From positions 19,394,999 through 19,458,998 of the forward strand of contig OX328100.1 of NCBI GenBank assembly GCA_946811185.2: a stretch of 64,000 nt of DNA. The letters run 5' to 3'. The notes under the pieces were generated by a model. That model was not told the DNA's origin. It saw only the letters and a list, made by a program, of their open reading frames with translations, and ran no database searches. Position numbers and translations under genes: made by a program. Origin of the DNA: Hippopus hippopus (Eukaryota; Mollusca; Bivalvia; Cardiida; Cardiidae). Below are positions 1 to 8,692 of this stretch, piece by piece (the stretch's first letter is position 1; the number at the start of each line of letters is the position of its first letter).

Positions 1-957
1 TTGGAAAAAAGGATATCAAACCTTCCAATAATTTTTTTAAAAGATAATGGAAGGTATGTAGCAACAACTCCTATAAATATGGCTAATCAACCTTTAAGTG
101 ATTTACCTAAACCTAAAGAAAATAATGATGCGGTTACCAAAGAATATGTAGATATGCTTATTGCTGATAATGTAAGGGATGGAGAATTACCTGGAGCTGT
201 TGAGGGAAGTTTATTTTTTAAGGAAAATGGGAACTATCAAACGACTGCTAATATTAATATGGGATTTAAAAAATTACTAAATCTTCGTTTTCCTAAAGAA
301 AATAATGATGCAGTTAATAAAAAATATGTGGATGATAGTATAGATGAATATAATGAAAGTAATAAATATTTAAAACAATATATTAGACTTTTTCATGTTA
401 CAGCTATCTGGACTGATTTTGCTAATTTTAAAAACACCTATCCTTTTTCTTTTAATGGAAGTCGAACAGGGAGAAAATTTGGTAGTTATTGTTTACCAAA
501 AACATCATATCTCATAGAAATAAATTTTTATATATCTTATCCTGATAATTATTCAAGGTTGACAACATTTCATAGTTTTGAACCGGTTAGAATAAAAAAT
601 ACACATATATTTAATATACATTATGGTAATAATTTTGCTAATCAACATCGTGAAGTTTTTGAAGATGATATGGAGGAAAATGTTAAACTTAATTTAAGAG
701 GAAATCCAATTAAAATAATAGAAGGTGATTTTATAAATATTGAACCTAAAACAGATTTTTTTAAAGATAGTAGTGCTGGGATTTTAAATCGTGCATTGGA
801 ACCTAATTTACCAATAATAAAAACTAGATTTTATCTTAGAGAACTTCTAGTTGATATACATGTAGTTTTAACTTTTTCTGAAGATGTTTTTGAAGATGTA
901 AATATATATTTTTTTTACCTGAGAAGTTATATATTTATCCATTTATCTTTCTTTTAA
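1..957 (+). CDS. Fibre-like protein with YVD repeats, 5' partial
   Basis: The reading frame is open from the first base, and the initiator is probably outside the window. Two copies of a motif ending in NNDAVTKEYVD / NNDAVNKKYVD follow short NINM/NMAN segments. This repeat pattern is typical of trimeric tail-fibre shafts in phages and of fibre-like proteins in Polinton-type elements. After about residue 120 the sequence becomes a non-repetitive domain, probably the head. It is homologous in layout to the protein at 42087-43190 in the second element. The last 23 nt overlap the convergent RING gene. A role as a vertex fibre for host attachment is inferred from architecture only. Confidence 0.65.
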   Translation: MEKRISNLPIIFLKDNGRYVATTPINMANQPLSDLPKPKENNDAVTKEYVDMLIADNVRDGELPGAVEGSLFFKENGNYQTTANINMGFKKLLNLRFPKENNDAVNKKYVDDSIDEYNESNKYLKQYIRLFHVTAIWTDFANFKNTYPFSFNGSRTGRKFGSYCLPKTSYLIEINFYISYPDNYSRLTTFHSFEPVRIKNTHIFNIHYGNNFANQHREVFEDDMEENVKLNLRGNPIKIIEGDFINIEPKTDFFKDSSAGILNRALEPNLPIIKTRFYLRELLVDIHVVLTFSEDVFEDVNIYFFYLRSYIFIHLSFF

Positions 958-1729
958 TACATGATTTCATTCTACAAATAGGACAATTATTCATTTTCTT
1001 ATTACTATTACATTCTTCACATATACATATATGACCACAATCACAAAATAATATATTAGGTTTATTATCATTACATATGATACACTTTTCTTCCAAAAAT
1101 GTTTCTATTCCATTTATGGTTATCACATCATCTTCTTTATCACTAGAGTCACTACTAACTACACTATCATTATCATCCCAAACTTCAACTTCAATTTCTC
1201 TTGAGTTTTCAAAAATATATTCATTATATATATGATAAGTTATATAATAATGCTCTCTTAATTTATTCATATCTACTACATCTATCCTTATTGAATTTAC
1301 TATATCAGTATTAAAACTATCATATTTAGAATTTATATGTGAAATAACATTTTTTAAAAATTTATTTATTTCTTCAAAATATTTTTTATTCATAATATCA
1401 TAAATATTGAATGCAAATTTTTCGGTAACCTGTGGTAGACTTACTTCATCAACATCAATACCAGTAGAATAAACTTCATAACCACCATCAACATTTATTT
1501 TCATTATTATTTTAGTATAATTAACATCATTTTCATTCATCATTTTACAAGTAAGATAATAATAAAAAGGATTATATTTTAATAGAACTTCTTCTAATTC
1601 ATTAAGCCTAAAATACTCATGTATAATATAACTATCAACACCATTTATTTCATTCTTTAAAAATTTAATATTTTTTCTTGTTTTAATTAAATGTTCATTT
1701 AAAAAACTACTATATTGTGACTTTGTCAT
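935..1729 (-). CDS. RING-finger protein, candidate E3 ubiquitin ligase
   Basis: A 264-residue protein whose last 50 residues form a RING: CIIC near residue 216, then CDCGH, CICEEC and CPICR. This is the C-terminal RING type of IAP-, MULAN- and neuralized-like ubiquitin ligases. The first 200 residues match nothing I recognise (no BIR repeats) and include an acidic, serine-rich stretch (about residues 185-205) just before the RING. It is transcribed against its neighbours and its tail overlaps the fibre gene. There is no counterpart in the second element, so it is an accessory gene of this lineage. Interference with host ubiquitin signalling is plausible but inferred. Confidence 0.7.
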   Translation of the reverse strand: MTKSQYSSFLNEHLIKTRKNIKFLKNEINGVDSYIIHEYFRLNELEEVLLKYNPFYYYLTCKMMNENDVNYTKIIMKINVDGGYEVYSTGIDVDEVSLPQVTEKFAFNIYDIMNKKYFEEINKFLKNVISHINSKYDSFNTDIVNSIRIDVVDMNKLREHYYITYHIYNEYIFENSREIEVEVWDDNDSVVSSDSSDKEDDVITINGIETFLEEKCIICNDNKPNILFCDCGHICICEECNSNKKMNNCPICRMKSCIKRKING

Positions 1730-1803
1730 TTTTAATATATTTAAAAATTTATATATATATATTTTATCAATTTTTTTTTAATTATTTCTTTCTCTTTATA
1801 AAA

Positions 1804-2529
1804 ATGAGTAGTTTTCTATTAACACTTTCTGATAATACAACAGAGTTTAATAAAACCCTCAATCCACCTATTTATCTACAAACACCTCATGAAATGGCTT
1901 TGTATAGTCTTGAAACATATAACTCAATACCTAATATTAATGAGAATAATAATATATTTAAATATTCTGTAGATGATGGTAATAGTTGGGAAAAATATGA
2001 AATTCCTATTGGGGCTTATGATATTATTGATGTTGCTAAAACAATTGGTGAACATTTAAAGGATAAAGGTTATTATGATGAAGATAATGATGAGTATCGT
2101 GTTAAAATTAAACCTAATCTTAATACACTTAAGAGTGTTATGACTATAGATGATGGTTTTGCAGTAAATATGGGAGGAAGAAATTCAATTGGTAGTGTAT
2201 TAGGTTTTGATAAGAAAAAATATAAAGCTGGAATTCATAATAGTGAAAAGGTGGTTGATATTTTACAAGTTAATTCTATTAATGTAGAAGTTAATACAGT
2301 GACAGGGAGTTATTTGAATGAGAATAAAAGTAATAATATTTATACTTTCTTTCCTAGAGCTGAACCTGGTTATAAAATTATACAAGAACCTCATAATCTT
2401 TTATATTTACCTTTGAATTTAGATTTTGTACAAGATATAAATGTTAGATTGACTGACCAAAATGGTAAATTAATAGATTTACGGGGTGAAAGGATTACCA
2501 TTACTTTCCATCTTAGAGAAATAAAATAA
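1804..2529 (+). CDS. Penton-like minor capsid protein
   Basis: A 241-residue protein, started at the ATG preceded by TTTATAAAA, because the homologue at 38178-38951 aligns from here; the frame is open upstream but unconserved. Shared blocks include YSLETYNSIPNINENNN, SVDDGNSWEK, NTLKSVMTIDDGF and the C-terminal LRGERITITFHLRE. The size and the last block are what I know from the single-jelly-roll penton (minor capsid) proteins of Polintons and adintoviruses. No structure can be computed here. It starts a plus-strand run of seven morphogenesis genes separated by short AT-rich spacers. Confidence 0.6.
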   Translation: MSSFLLTLSDNTTEFNKTLNPPIYLQTPHEMALYSLETYNSIPNINENNNIFKYSVDDGNSWEKYEIPIGAYDIIDVAKTIGEHLKDKGYYDEDNDEYRVKIKPNLNTLKSVMTIDDGFAVNMGGRNSIGSVLGFDKKKYKAGIHNSEKVVDILQVNSINVEVNTVTGSYLNENKSNNIYTFFPRAEPGYKIIQEPHNLLYLPLNLDFVQDINVRLTDQNGKLIDLRGERITITFHLREIK

Positions 2530-2597
2530 ATGGATATTATTATATATATTTGTTGTAAAAAATATATAATAATAAATTAATTTAAAAACTATATAAA

Positions 2598-3224
2598 ATG
2601 AGTCAATCTGAATATGTTATGAGAAATATATATTTAACAAAGGGTCAAAAGCAGAAACTTGCTAGGGATGCCAAGAATAATTGTCAAAGTAGTATAAAAC
2701 TTACAAATAAAACAATTAATGATGAGGGGGTTGATTTTGCTCTTTCAATACCTCAAGCTAATAAATTAGATGCTGCTAGGAGAAAGAATATTGGTGTTCA
2801 ATTAAAAGTTCCTAAGAAAGTATTAAAATATAATCAGAAATTACAGGAAGGGCAAGAGGGTGGATTTCTTCCTTTATTAATGGGATTGGCTAGGGTTGCC
2901 GCTCCTATAATAGGGAGAAAAGTGTTACCTGCATTAGCAACTGGTGCATTGGGAGGATTAGGTGCAGCTGGTGTTAATAAAATATTTGGTAATGGATTGT
3001 ATTTGAAAAGAGGTGGAGAAGTAGTTCAAATTGAGACTGATGGAGATGGATTGTTCTTAAGACATTATAGAGGAAATGGTTTACAACAATATGGGGATGG
3101 ATTGTTTCTAAGGCAACATGGAAAAACTTATGATGGAAGTGGTTTACTTTTTGGACAAAATTCTCCTTTTAATTTCTTGAAAGGTTTTCCATTGGTGGGG
3201 CCTTTGATAAGTGGAGTACTTTAA
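2598..3224 (+). CDS. Glycine-rich protein-X-like virion protein with GxGL(Y/F)L repeats
   Basis: A 208-residue basic protein. A hydrophobic Gly/Ala segment begins at GGFLPLL (about residues 94-130) and is followed by repeats GNGLYLKRG, GDGLFLRHY, GNGLQQY, GDGLFLRQH and GSGLLFG. The second element has the same layout at 37572-38156. The GGFL segment in a small basic late protein resembles the C-terminal part of the adenovirus protein X (mu) family; I treat this as a family-level resemblance only. Likely roles are genome condensation or membrane activity of the capsid; neither is proven. Confidence 0.5.
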   Translation: MSQSEYVMRNIYLTKGQKQKLARDAKNNCQSSIKLTNKTINDEGVDFALSIPQANKLDAARRKNIGVQLKVPKKVLKYNQKLQEGQEGGFLPLLMGLARVAAPIIGRKVLPALATGALGGLGAAGVNKIFGNGLYLKRGGEVVQIETDGDGLFLRHYRGNGLQQYGDGLFLRQHGKTYDGSGLLFGQNSPFNFLKGFPLVGPLISGVL

Positions 3225-3239
3225 ATTTTACTATTTAAA

Positions 3240-3623
3240 ATGAGTGTATTTGATAATGGAAGAGAATTATTAGAAAAAAAGGTTAATCATCCTAAAACTA
3301 TAATGTGGTTACCTCTTAAAACAAATATTACATTTCCTCCAATTAAGAAATCACCTGTAAAATGGTTAATTAAAAATCAAGTAGATTTAAAAATACTAAG
3401 TAAAGATGGTAGAAGAATATCTTTAAGTTTTGGATATAAATTGAGTAAAGGAGTTGTTTTAGTTAGTGTATCTAGTAAATGGAAACTTCAAATTGGTATT
3501 ATGAATGGTATACATAGTGATGAGGAATGTAATGATATAGTGATTTATATGTTTAATTTTTCTCATGATAATATTACTATACCAGCTGGTGAAATAATAT
3601 GTTATTTACAATATTTATTTTAA
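3240..3623 (+). CDS. dUTPase-fold protein, probably not an active dUTPase
   Basis: A 127-residue protein. The second half follows the trimeric dUTPase pattern: SLSFGYKLSKGVVLVSVSSKW, then IMNGIHSDEECNDIVIYMFNF and IPAGEIICYL, corresponding to the beta-strands around dUTPase motifs 3 and 4. The catalytic Asp/Tyr arrangement of motif 3 and the glycine-rich motif 5 are not seen. Homologous to 36671-37042, next to the same neighbours, which argues for a structural role (dUTPase folds are reused in capsids and regulators). Starts at an ATG preceded by ATTTAAA. Confidence 0.45.
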   Translation: MSVFDNGRELLEKKVNHPKTIMWLPLKTNITFPPIKKSPVKWLIKNQVDLKILSKDGRRISLSFGYKLSKGVVLVSVSSKWKLQIGIMNGIHSDEECNDIVIYMFNFSHDNITIPAGEIICYLQYLF

Positions 3624-3632
3624 TATATAAAA

Positions 3633-4304
3633 ATGGTAGATATTGATGATAAAAGTAATAAAATGTATCCTAAAATATCAAATGAAATAGAACCGTCTGC
3701 TCCATCTATTGAAATGGAGGTGATAGATAATGGTCATTCTTATAGACTTCAAAAAATATCAGAAGTACAAATTTTTCTCAAGAAGGAAATAAATGAAAGA
3801 GAACGATTGAATAAGAAATATGCTAGGATGGCTAAGGTAGTTGATAATGTTGAAGGTGGATTGGTTGTTGTTTCATTAGCATTGGGAGGAGCAGGTGTTG
3901 TTTTGCTTTCAACAGTTGCCGCGACACCTGTTGCTGTAGGATTGGAAACTGCAGCTGGTGTAATAGGTCTTGCTTCATTATTGAGTAAAGTATTTGTTAG
4001 GAAGACTACTACTAAAGCTGAAAAGCATTTGAAGATACAAACTCTTGCTACTGCTAAGCTTAATACTATAGATAATCACGTATCAAAGGCTTTAATGGAT
4101 AATCATATATCTGATGATGAGTTTAAGTTGATAATGGATGAAATGGGTAAATATGAAGAAATGAAGAGTGAAATAAGAAGTAAGTTTAAGAAGAGGATGA
4201 CTACTGAGGATAAGGAAAGTTTGATTGAAAAAGGGAGGCAAGAAGCGAGGGAGTCCTTTCGGAGGCTCGTTGAAAAGAAAGATGGTGGAGCCTTTACATA
4301 TTAA
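3633..4304 (+). CDS. PSAP-containing membrane protein
   Basis: A 223-residue protein. The N-terminus carries YPKI (residues 12-15) and PSAP (21-24), followed by a conserved NGHSYRLQKISEVQ block, a charged helix, a long hydrophobic Gly/Ala/Val region (about residues 75-112, enough for two membrane helices), and a charged coiled-coil-like C-terminus ending in GGAFTY. The homologue at 36012-36647 keeps the same motifs and order. I know of similar proteins in invertebrate Polinton-type elements, without known function. Late-domain-like motifs plus a hairpin membrane segment suggest interaction with host ESCRT machinery or membranes (inference). Confidence 0.55.
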   Translation: MVDIDDKSNKMYPKISNEIEPSAPSIEMEVIDNGHSYRLQKISEVQIFLKKEINERERLNKKYARMAKVVDNVEGGLVVVSLALGGAGVVLLSTVAATPVAVGLETAAGVIGLASLLSKVFVRKTTTKAEKHLKIQTLATAKLNTIDNHVSKALMDNHISDDEFKLIMDEMGKYEEMKSEIRSKFKKRMTTEDKESLIEKGRQEARESFRRLVEKKDGGAFTY

Positions 4305-4520
4305 GTTACCTAAATTACCTAAGTTTAGATGTAAATGTATGTGTGAAATAGGGAATAATGAGTAATATATAATATATTTACATATATATTATATATTTAG
4401 ATTCTCTTGAGTCTCTAGAAAAATCTCTTGAGTCTCTAGGAAAATCTCTTGTTGCTTTAGAGGAAATCTCTTGAGTCTCTAAAAAATCTCTTGGAATAAC
4501 ATTATTTATCATTATTAAAA
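4305..4520. promoter_or_regulatory. Iteron spacer: AT palindromes plus five about 22-bp repeats
   Basis: A 216-bp non-coding gap in an otherwise tightly packed gene run. It holds an AT-only tract (about 4362-4396) followed by tandem repeats at 4402-4497 of the type ATCTCTTGAGTCTCTAGGAAA, one of them diverged. The equivalent spacer in the second element (35816-36011) also has tandem repeats beside AT-rich DNA, of different sequence. The conserved position suggests a replication, packaging or transcription-control site; the function is inferred. Confidence 0.55.
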
Positions 4521-5675
4521 ATGCCATTTTACAAGATAAAAGACCCCTTATTAAGAGAATCTGTTGTAAAAGACTATTTAGCTCTTAAAAAAAGATTACG
4601 TCTTAAAGATGAAAAAGAAAGAGTAGGTAAAATTAGTTTTCAAGAGGATGTAGGTAAATTATTTAAACCTATAACTGAAGAAACTAAGAAAGTTCAACAA
4701 GAAATAAAAGCTTTACCATTTGAACAACTTAGGCAACAAATAGAAGGTTTACCTCCTGCTATTGCACAAGCTATGCCAGCATTACCACCTCCTCCTGCTT
4801 GGGATGTTTGGAGAGGCCCTTTTGCTTTAGAAGATAAAGTTAATGGGGAAGATAATAAGGATGAGGATGAGGATGAAGATGAAGAGGAAAAAATTAAGCA
4901 ATATAATGTTTTTGCAGAAGATATAAGTAAAGAATTAAAAAAAGATGGTGATAAGTTTACTATTGGTGGAAAAGAAATATCTATAAACCCTGATACAAAA
5001 CAAGTTAAATTTATGGGAAAAGACTATAAGAATAGTGATAATTTATTTCAACTTCTTGTAAAAGAAAATCCAACTCGTGAAGCTATGACAGATGAAAAAG
5101 CTATGGATGATTATATTGATATACTTATTAAATCAGATGTATTATATAGAAATAATGATTATACACAATCTTTCCCTAATGATGAATTAAGAGGTAAGCG
5201 TAAAAAATGGGATAATATTTTTAAAAATATATGGTATAATAGATTTCAATATATGGGTGAAGATAAAAGAAATCATCCTAATGTACAAAAACAAATGAAA
5301 AATTTATATGAACATAAAAGTGAGAAAGAGAAAGAGGGTATTAAATTTACAAAAGAAACAATAGAAATTCTTCAAAAAGCTAGTAAAAGTAAACCATCTA
5401 CTTCTAAAAGTAAAATACCTAAACCATCTCCTACTAAACAACCAACATCTTCACCTTTTGATAAAAAAGGTGATGGAATAAAAGGAGGTAAAAACAAAAC
5501 TCTCATTATCCCTGAAAGTATAATGGAATTAGGTGATAGACTTAGAAGTTTATGGGCTAGTAAATTAGCTGGTAATACAGGATTAAGGAATGAAATAGTA
5601 GCTATATGTGATGCATTAAGAAGAAAAAATGCTATAGAACATCATCATTATGCAACAATTATGAATGAATTATAA
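4521..5675 (+). CDS. Conserved virion-module protein of unknown function (384 aa)
   Basis: Not a family with known function. The N-terminal 60 residues (MPFYKIKDPLLRESVVKDY, then a charged helix and a KLFKPITEETKK block) and the C-terminal 60 residues (ending with ASKLAGNTGLRNEIVAICDALRRK) match the 282-aa protein at 34967-35815. Between them lie a proline-rich stretch, an acidic DED/E run (about residues 112-130) and a Ser/Lys/Pro linker (about 290-320) with IKGG at 320-323, which fits the (M/I/L)xGG site of adenovirus-type proteases. It is probably an internal capsid or scaffold protein processed by the element's protease (inference). Confidence 0.55.
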   Translation: MPFYKIKDPLLRESVVKDYLALKKRLRLKDEKERVGKISFQEDVGKLFKPITEETKKVQQEIKALPFEQLRQQIEGLPPAIAQAMPALPPPPAWDVWRGPFALEDKVNGEDNKDEDEDEDEEEKIKQYNVFAEDISKELKKDGDKFTIGGKEISINPDTKQVKFMGKDYKNSDNLFQLLVKENPTREAMTDEKAMDDYIDILIKSDVLYRNNDYTQSFPNDELRGKRKKWDNIFKNIWYNRFQYMGEDKRNHPNVQKQMKNLYEHKSEKEKEGIKFTKETIEILQKASKSKPSTSKSKIPKPSPTKQPTSSPFDKKGDGIKGGKNKTLIIPESIMELGDRLRSLWASKLAGNTGLRNEIVAICDALRRKNAIEHHHYATIMNEL

Positions 5676-5687
5676 TTATATATTAAA

Positions 5688-6047
5688 ATGATAGTCACTT
5701 CAACATATTATGATTATGAACCTAAATATATATATGGTGGAACAAACTTCTTTAGTCCAATTGTTGGTCTTGCGAGTAGTTTAATAAATAAACTATTTTC
5801 ATCAGGAGCTAAAAATATTGCTAAGTCAGCTGCTGAAAAAATTATAAAAGATGTTGGTAAATCTGCTTTAGAACAAGGTGGTAAACATATAACTGAAAAA
5901 GTTAAATCTCAAATAGGTAAAATGTTAAGTGGGAGTAAAAAAAGTAAAGGAACACTTCCAATAATGGAGAAATTAAATGTAGATGTACCTAATGATAATA
6001 ATAAATATCCAGCTTTAAGTAGTGGATTTGGATTAAAAGTAGTTTAA
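5688..6047 (+). CDS. Small Ala/Lys-rich helical virion-module protein (119 aa)
   Basis: Homologous to 34577-34963 and likewise placed immediately before MCP's side of the module. The N-terminus has KYIYGGTNFF; IYGG (15-18) fits an adenain cleavage site. A hydrophobic segment (VGLASSLINKLF) and a long amphipathic helix rich in AKSAAEKI-type repeats follow. The short form ends in GLKVV, similar to GTKVV in the homologue. The architecture resembles small capsid-associated lytic or core proteins, but no specific family can be named. Confidence 0.5.
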   Translation: MIVTSTYYDYEPKYIYGGTNFFSPIVGLASSLINKLFSSGAKNIAKSAAEKIIKDVGKSALEQGGKHITEKVKSQIGKMLSGSKKSKGTLPIMEKLNVDVPNDNNKYPALSSGFGLKVV

Positions 6048-6077
6048 TTATAAAAAATAATATAGATATATTAAAAT

Positions 6078-7433
6078 ATGAGTCAATCACAGAAAATATT
6101 AATGTGGGATACACAAGTTTTAATGGATGAATCAATTGAACGATATCAATATCGAGAATATGTACCTCAAGTTGGTGCTGGTGAATTAAATGGTAGCAGT
6201 GCAATTAGTTTTGTAATTGAAAGTCAAGATGTATTTACTCATCCTCATAAAAGTTATTTATATGTGCAAGGGCAGTTAGTTAAGGAAGATGGTAGTAGAT
6301 ATGTTGCTGGAGACCAAATAACACTTGTAAATAATGGTATAATGCACTTATTTAATCAAATTACTTATGATATTAGTGGAAGAAGAATGGAATCTCTTAG
6401 TTTTCCAGGTCAAGCTACTACAATGTTAGGTTTACTAAAATACTCTGATGATTTTGCTAGAACTAAAGGTTTAACACAATGTTGGATGAAAGATGATGGT
6501 AAAGGTGATTTTGCAGCTACTAATTCAGGAGGTAATACAAGAACATCATATATAAAAGAGTCTAACCCATCTGGTAATTTTTCTTTTTGTATTCCCCTTT
6601 CCCATATATTTGGATTTTGTGAAGATTATGATAAAATACTATATGGTGTTAGACAAGAATTAACATTAGCTCGTAAAATTAATAATAATGGTGCTATTTA
6701 TAAAGCAAGAGGAGCAGCTGGTGGAGCAGCTGTCGCTGATGTTGGAAAAGTAGTATTAACTAAACTTTCTTGGTTTGTTTCTCATGTTTTACCTGATGAT
6801 GAAATAAAATATACATTGTATCAACAAGTTGAAGATGGAATAGAAGTAAAAATGGGTTATAAATCTAGACGTTGTGAAAAAGCAGTTGTTCCACAAGCTA
6901 GTGAATGGACTTGGAAGTTAAGTCAAAAAGCTGCTGATGAAAGACCAAGGTTTTTAATTGTAGGATTCCAACCAACCAATTATGAAACTGACCAAATATT
7001 TAATACAGGTCTTTTTCAATGGAAACAAAACCTTGCTACGGAACCCATAACAATAACAGTAGTCAATACATTTGTTACTTTAAATAGTGATAGATATCCT
7101 GAAAGGGATTATAATTTAAACTTTGAAGCAAATGATTTTAGTAGGGTATTAGTTGAAGCTCAAGAATTTAAAGCAAATAGTACAGGTGTACCAGATATTT
7201 TGTCTAATGGAAATATTAATCCAGTAGATTATAAAAAACTTTATCCTTTGTTTGTTTATAACCTTTCTAAACAAAGTGCTAAATTGAGAGCTAGTATTGT
7301 TGATGTAGAGGTAACTTTTAGGTTTTCTAATCCACCAGATGCCAATACTATGCTTGCATATGCTGTATTAATAAGTGATAAGATTGTAATGTTTCAAGGT
7401 GATGGTAAAGCTAGTATGAATGTAACTATGTAA
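6078..7433 (+). CDS. Major capsid protein, double-jelly-roll type
   Basis: A 451-residue protein, full length relative to the 428-aa homologue at 32859-34145. Conserved blocks: QDVFTHPHKSYLYVQGQLV, ITYDISGRRMESLSFPGQATTMLGLLKY, FCIPLSHIFGFCEDYDKILYG, the central SWFVSHVLPDDEIKY, and C-terminal YPERDYNLNFEANDFSR and DYKKLYPLFVYNLSKQS. I recognise this family as the hexon-like capsid protein of Polinton/adintovirus-type elements in invertebrates. It ends the plus-strand gene run. The start is the ATG closest to the TATATTAAAAT motif and matches the homologue's N-terminus. Confidence 0.7.
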   Translation: MSQSQKILMWDTQVLMDESIERYQYREYVPQVGAGELNGSSAISFVIESQDVFTHPHKSYLYVQGQLVKEDGSRYVAGDQITLVNNGIMHLFNQITYDISGRRMESLSFPGQATTMLGLLKYSDDFARTKGLTQCWMKDDGKGDFAATNSGGNTRTSYIKESNPSGNFSFCIPLSHIFGFCEDYDKILYGVRQELTLARKINNNGAIYKARGAAGGAAVADVGKVVLTKLSWFVSHVLPDDEIKYTLYQQVEDGIEVKMGYKSRRCEKAVVPQASEWTWKLSQKAADERPRFLIVGFQPTNYETDQIFNTGLFQWKQNLATEPITITVVNTFVTLNSDRYPERDYNLNFEANDFSRVLVEAQEFKANSTGVPDILSNGNINPVDYKKLYPLFVYNLSKQSAKLRASIVDVEVTFRFSNPPDANTMLAYAVLISDKIVMFQGDGKASMNVTM

Positions 7434-7497
7434 ATATATAATAATAAAAAAATATATATAATATATTAAAAAAAAATATATTATGTATATATATAAT

Positions 7498-7662
7498 TTA
7501 TTTAGTTTTAATCTCTTTCCTCATATCTTTTACAACATCCATTAAACCACTAATAATTAATTCTAATTGTTGTATTCTTTCATTTTGTTTAATAATTTGA
7601 TTTTTAAAAATATCAATAGGTTGCTCCTTTTCTTTCTTTAAAAATATCTTTAGCCACTTCAT
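7498..7662 (-). CDS. Small coiled-coil protein (54 aa)
   Basis: A short open frame convergent with the MCP gene. The ATG is preceded by TAATATAAA, the start-codon motif seen at almost every gene of both elements, which is the main reason to accept it. The product is lysine-rich with a heptad-like helix (residues 20-48, including QNERIQQLELIISGL). No homologue is visible in the second element. Confidence 0.4.
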   Translation of the reverse strand: MKWLKIFLKKEKEQPIDIFKNQIIKQNERIQQLELIISGLMDVVKDMRKEIKTK

Positions 7663-7917
7663 TTTATATTACTTAAATATTTATTATCCTCAATATCAAG
7701 TAAATAATAACAATAAATCAACACAACCACTCATTGATTAACCAATTAAATAATTGAATTTATCCCTCAATAAACCAACTATCTCCATCACTCCATCACT
7801 CATTCACTCATTCACTCAATATAATAATAAATCTATATATTCACTTCATGGATTTATTATTGTGCTTGTGGTTGTGCCTTGTTGCCTTTGTTGCTGTTGT
7901 CGTTGCCTTTTGGCTTT
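7663..7917. other. AT-rich tail with CACTCATT repeats
   Basis: No gene. A short tract of CACTCATTCACTCATT-like repeats lies at about 7787-7822, followed by AT-rich DNA. It may belong to the terminal region of element 1, but I see no matching inverted copy because the left end is outside the window. Confidence 0.35.
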
Positions 7918-8322
7918 GTTGGCTTATTACCTCACACGAGGTGAGCAGACCTAGTTATGTCGAGCTAGTGTCCGGACTGGAGAGGGTTGTAGATAGGAGT
8001 CAAGCGAGTAGATGTAGTTATATCGAGCTAGTGTCTGCATGGTTCAGATTGTTGGTTGAGAGAGTGTGATTTGGAGGTGTCGTATGTGGAGCTAAAGTGA
8101 TGCAGTTGAGATGCTTAGTTGGCTTATTACCTCACACGAGGTGAGCAGACCTAGTTATGTCGAGCTAGTGTCCGGACTGGAGAGGGTTGTAGATAGGAGT
8201 CAAGCGAGTAGATGTAGTTATATCGAGCTAGTGTCTGCATGGTTCAGATTGTTGGTTGAGAGAGTGTGATTTGGAGGTGTCGTATGTGGAGCTAAAGTGA
8301 TGCAGTTGAGATGCTTAGTTGG
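7918..8322. repeat. Two tandem copies of a 200-bp unit
   Basis: The sequence from 7918 recurs at an offset of exactly 200 bp with no difference that I could find, ending at about 8322. Each unit contains the small hairpin ACCTC-ACAC-GAGGT and two copies of an ATCGAGCTAGTG / GTCGAGCTAGTG motif. No coding signal. The near-identity indicates a recent duplication or an active satellite unit. Confidence 0.85.
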
Positions 8323-8371
8323 GTAGGACAATTGCTTCTGTCCCAGAATGCCCTATTCCACTCTCTCTGAA

Positions 8372-8605
8372 GGGGTCATGCATGGCTCAGTGGTAAAGTG
8401 TAGGACTTGTGACCTGAAAGACCCGGCTTTGAGCCTCACTAGATCAACCGGGTTTTTCGTGGGAGTGTCTTGGGCAAGAAATTTCAGAGCCCTAGCCTGG
8501 TACAGGTGGAACCCAGGCCAGGACATACAAGAGCATGTGAGGTATTGCTATGACATGACTCAAATAATGTTGAAAGCGACCTAAATCCAAATTCAATCAA
8601 TAAAT
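8372..8605 (+). repeat. tRNA-derived SINE
   Basis: Begins with a Pol III A-box-like TGGCTCAGTGG and continues with a B-box-like segment (GGCTTTGAGCC). The tail ATAATGTTGAAAGCGACCTAAA and the AATCAATAAA end are shared with the inverted copy at 49968-50198 and with the fragment near 51100-51230. The head-body-tail layout is that of mollusc tRNA SINEs. Confidence 0.7.
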
Positions 8606-8692
8606 TTCGTGGCCCTGTGTCCATTATGTGTCTGTGCGTGCACTAAATCATGTAATGGCCCTAGTCTTTTTCTAATTTTGTAATTTGGAAAT

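Larger units (their letters stand above)
1..7850 (+). mobile_element. Partial Polinton/adintovirus-like element (element 1), cut by the window start
   Basis: This is the right-hand part of a virus-like element. Seven of its proteins have collinear homologues in the complete Polinton at 27592-44860: penton, X-like, dUTPase-fold, PSAP membrane protein, two unknowns and MCP. The coding DNA is strongly AT-rich and poor in CpG, unlike the second element, so the two are separate lineages and not a recent duplication. Polymerase, integrase, ATPase and protease are not visible and would have to lie upstream of base 1. I could not find the right terminal repeat. Composition changes at about 7850, just before a 200-bp tandem duplication, so the right end given here is approximate. 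Confidence 0.8.
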
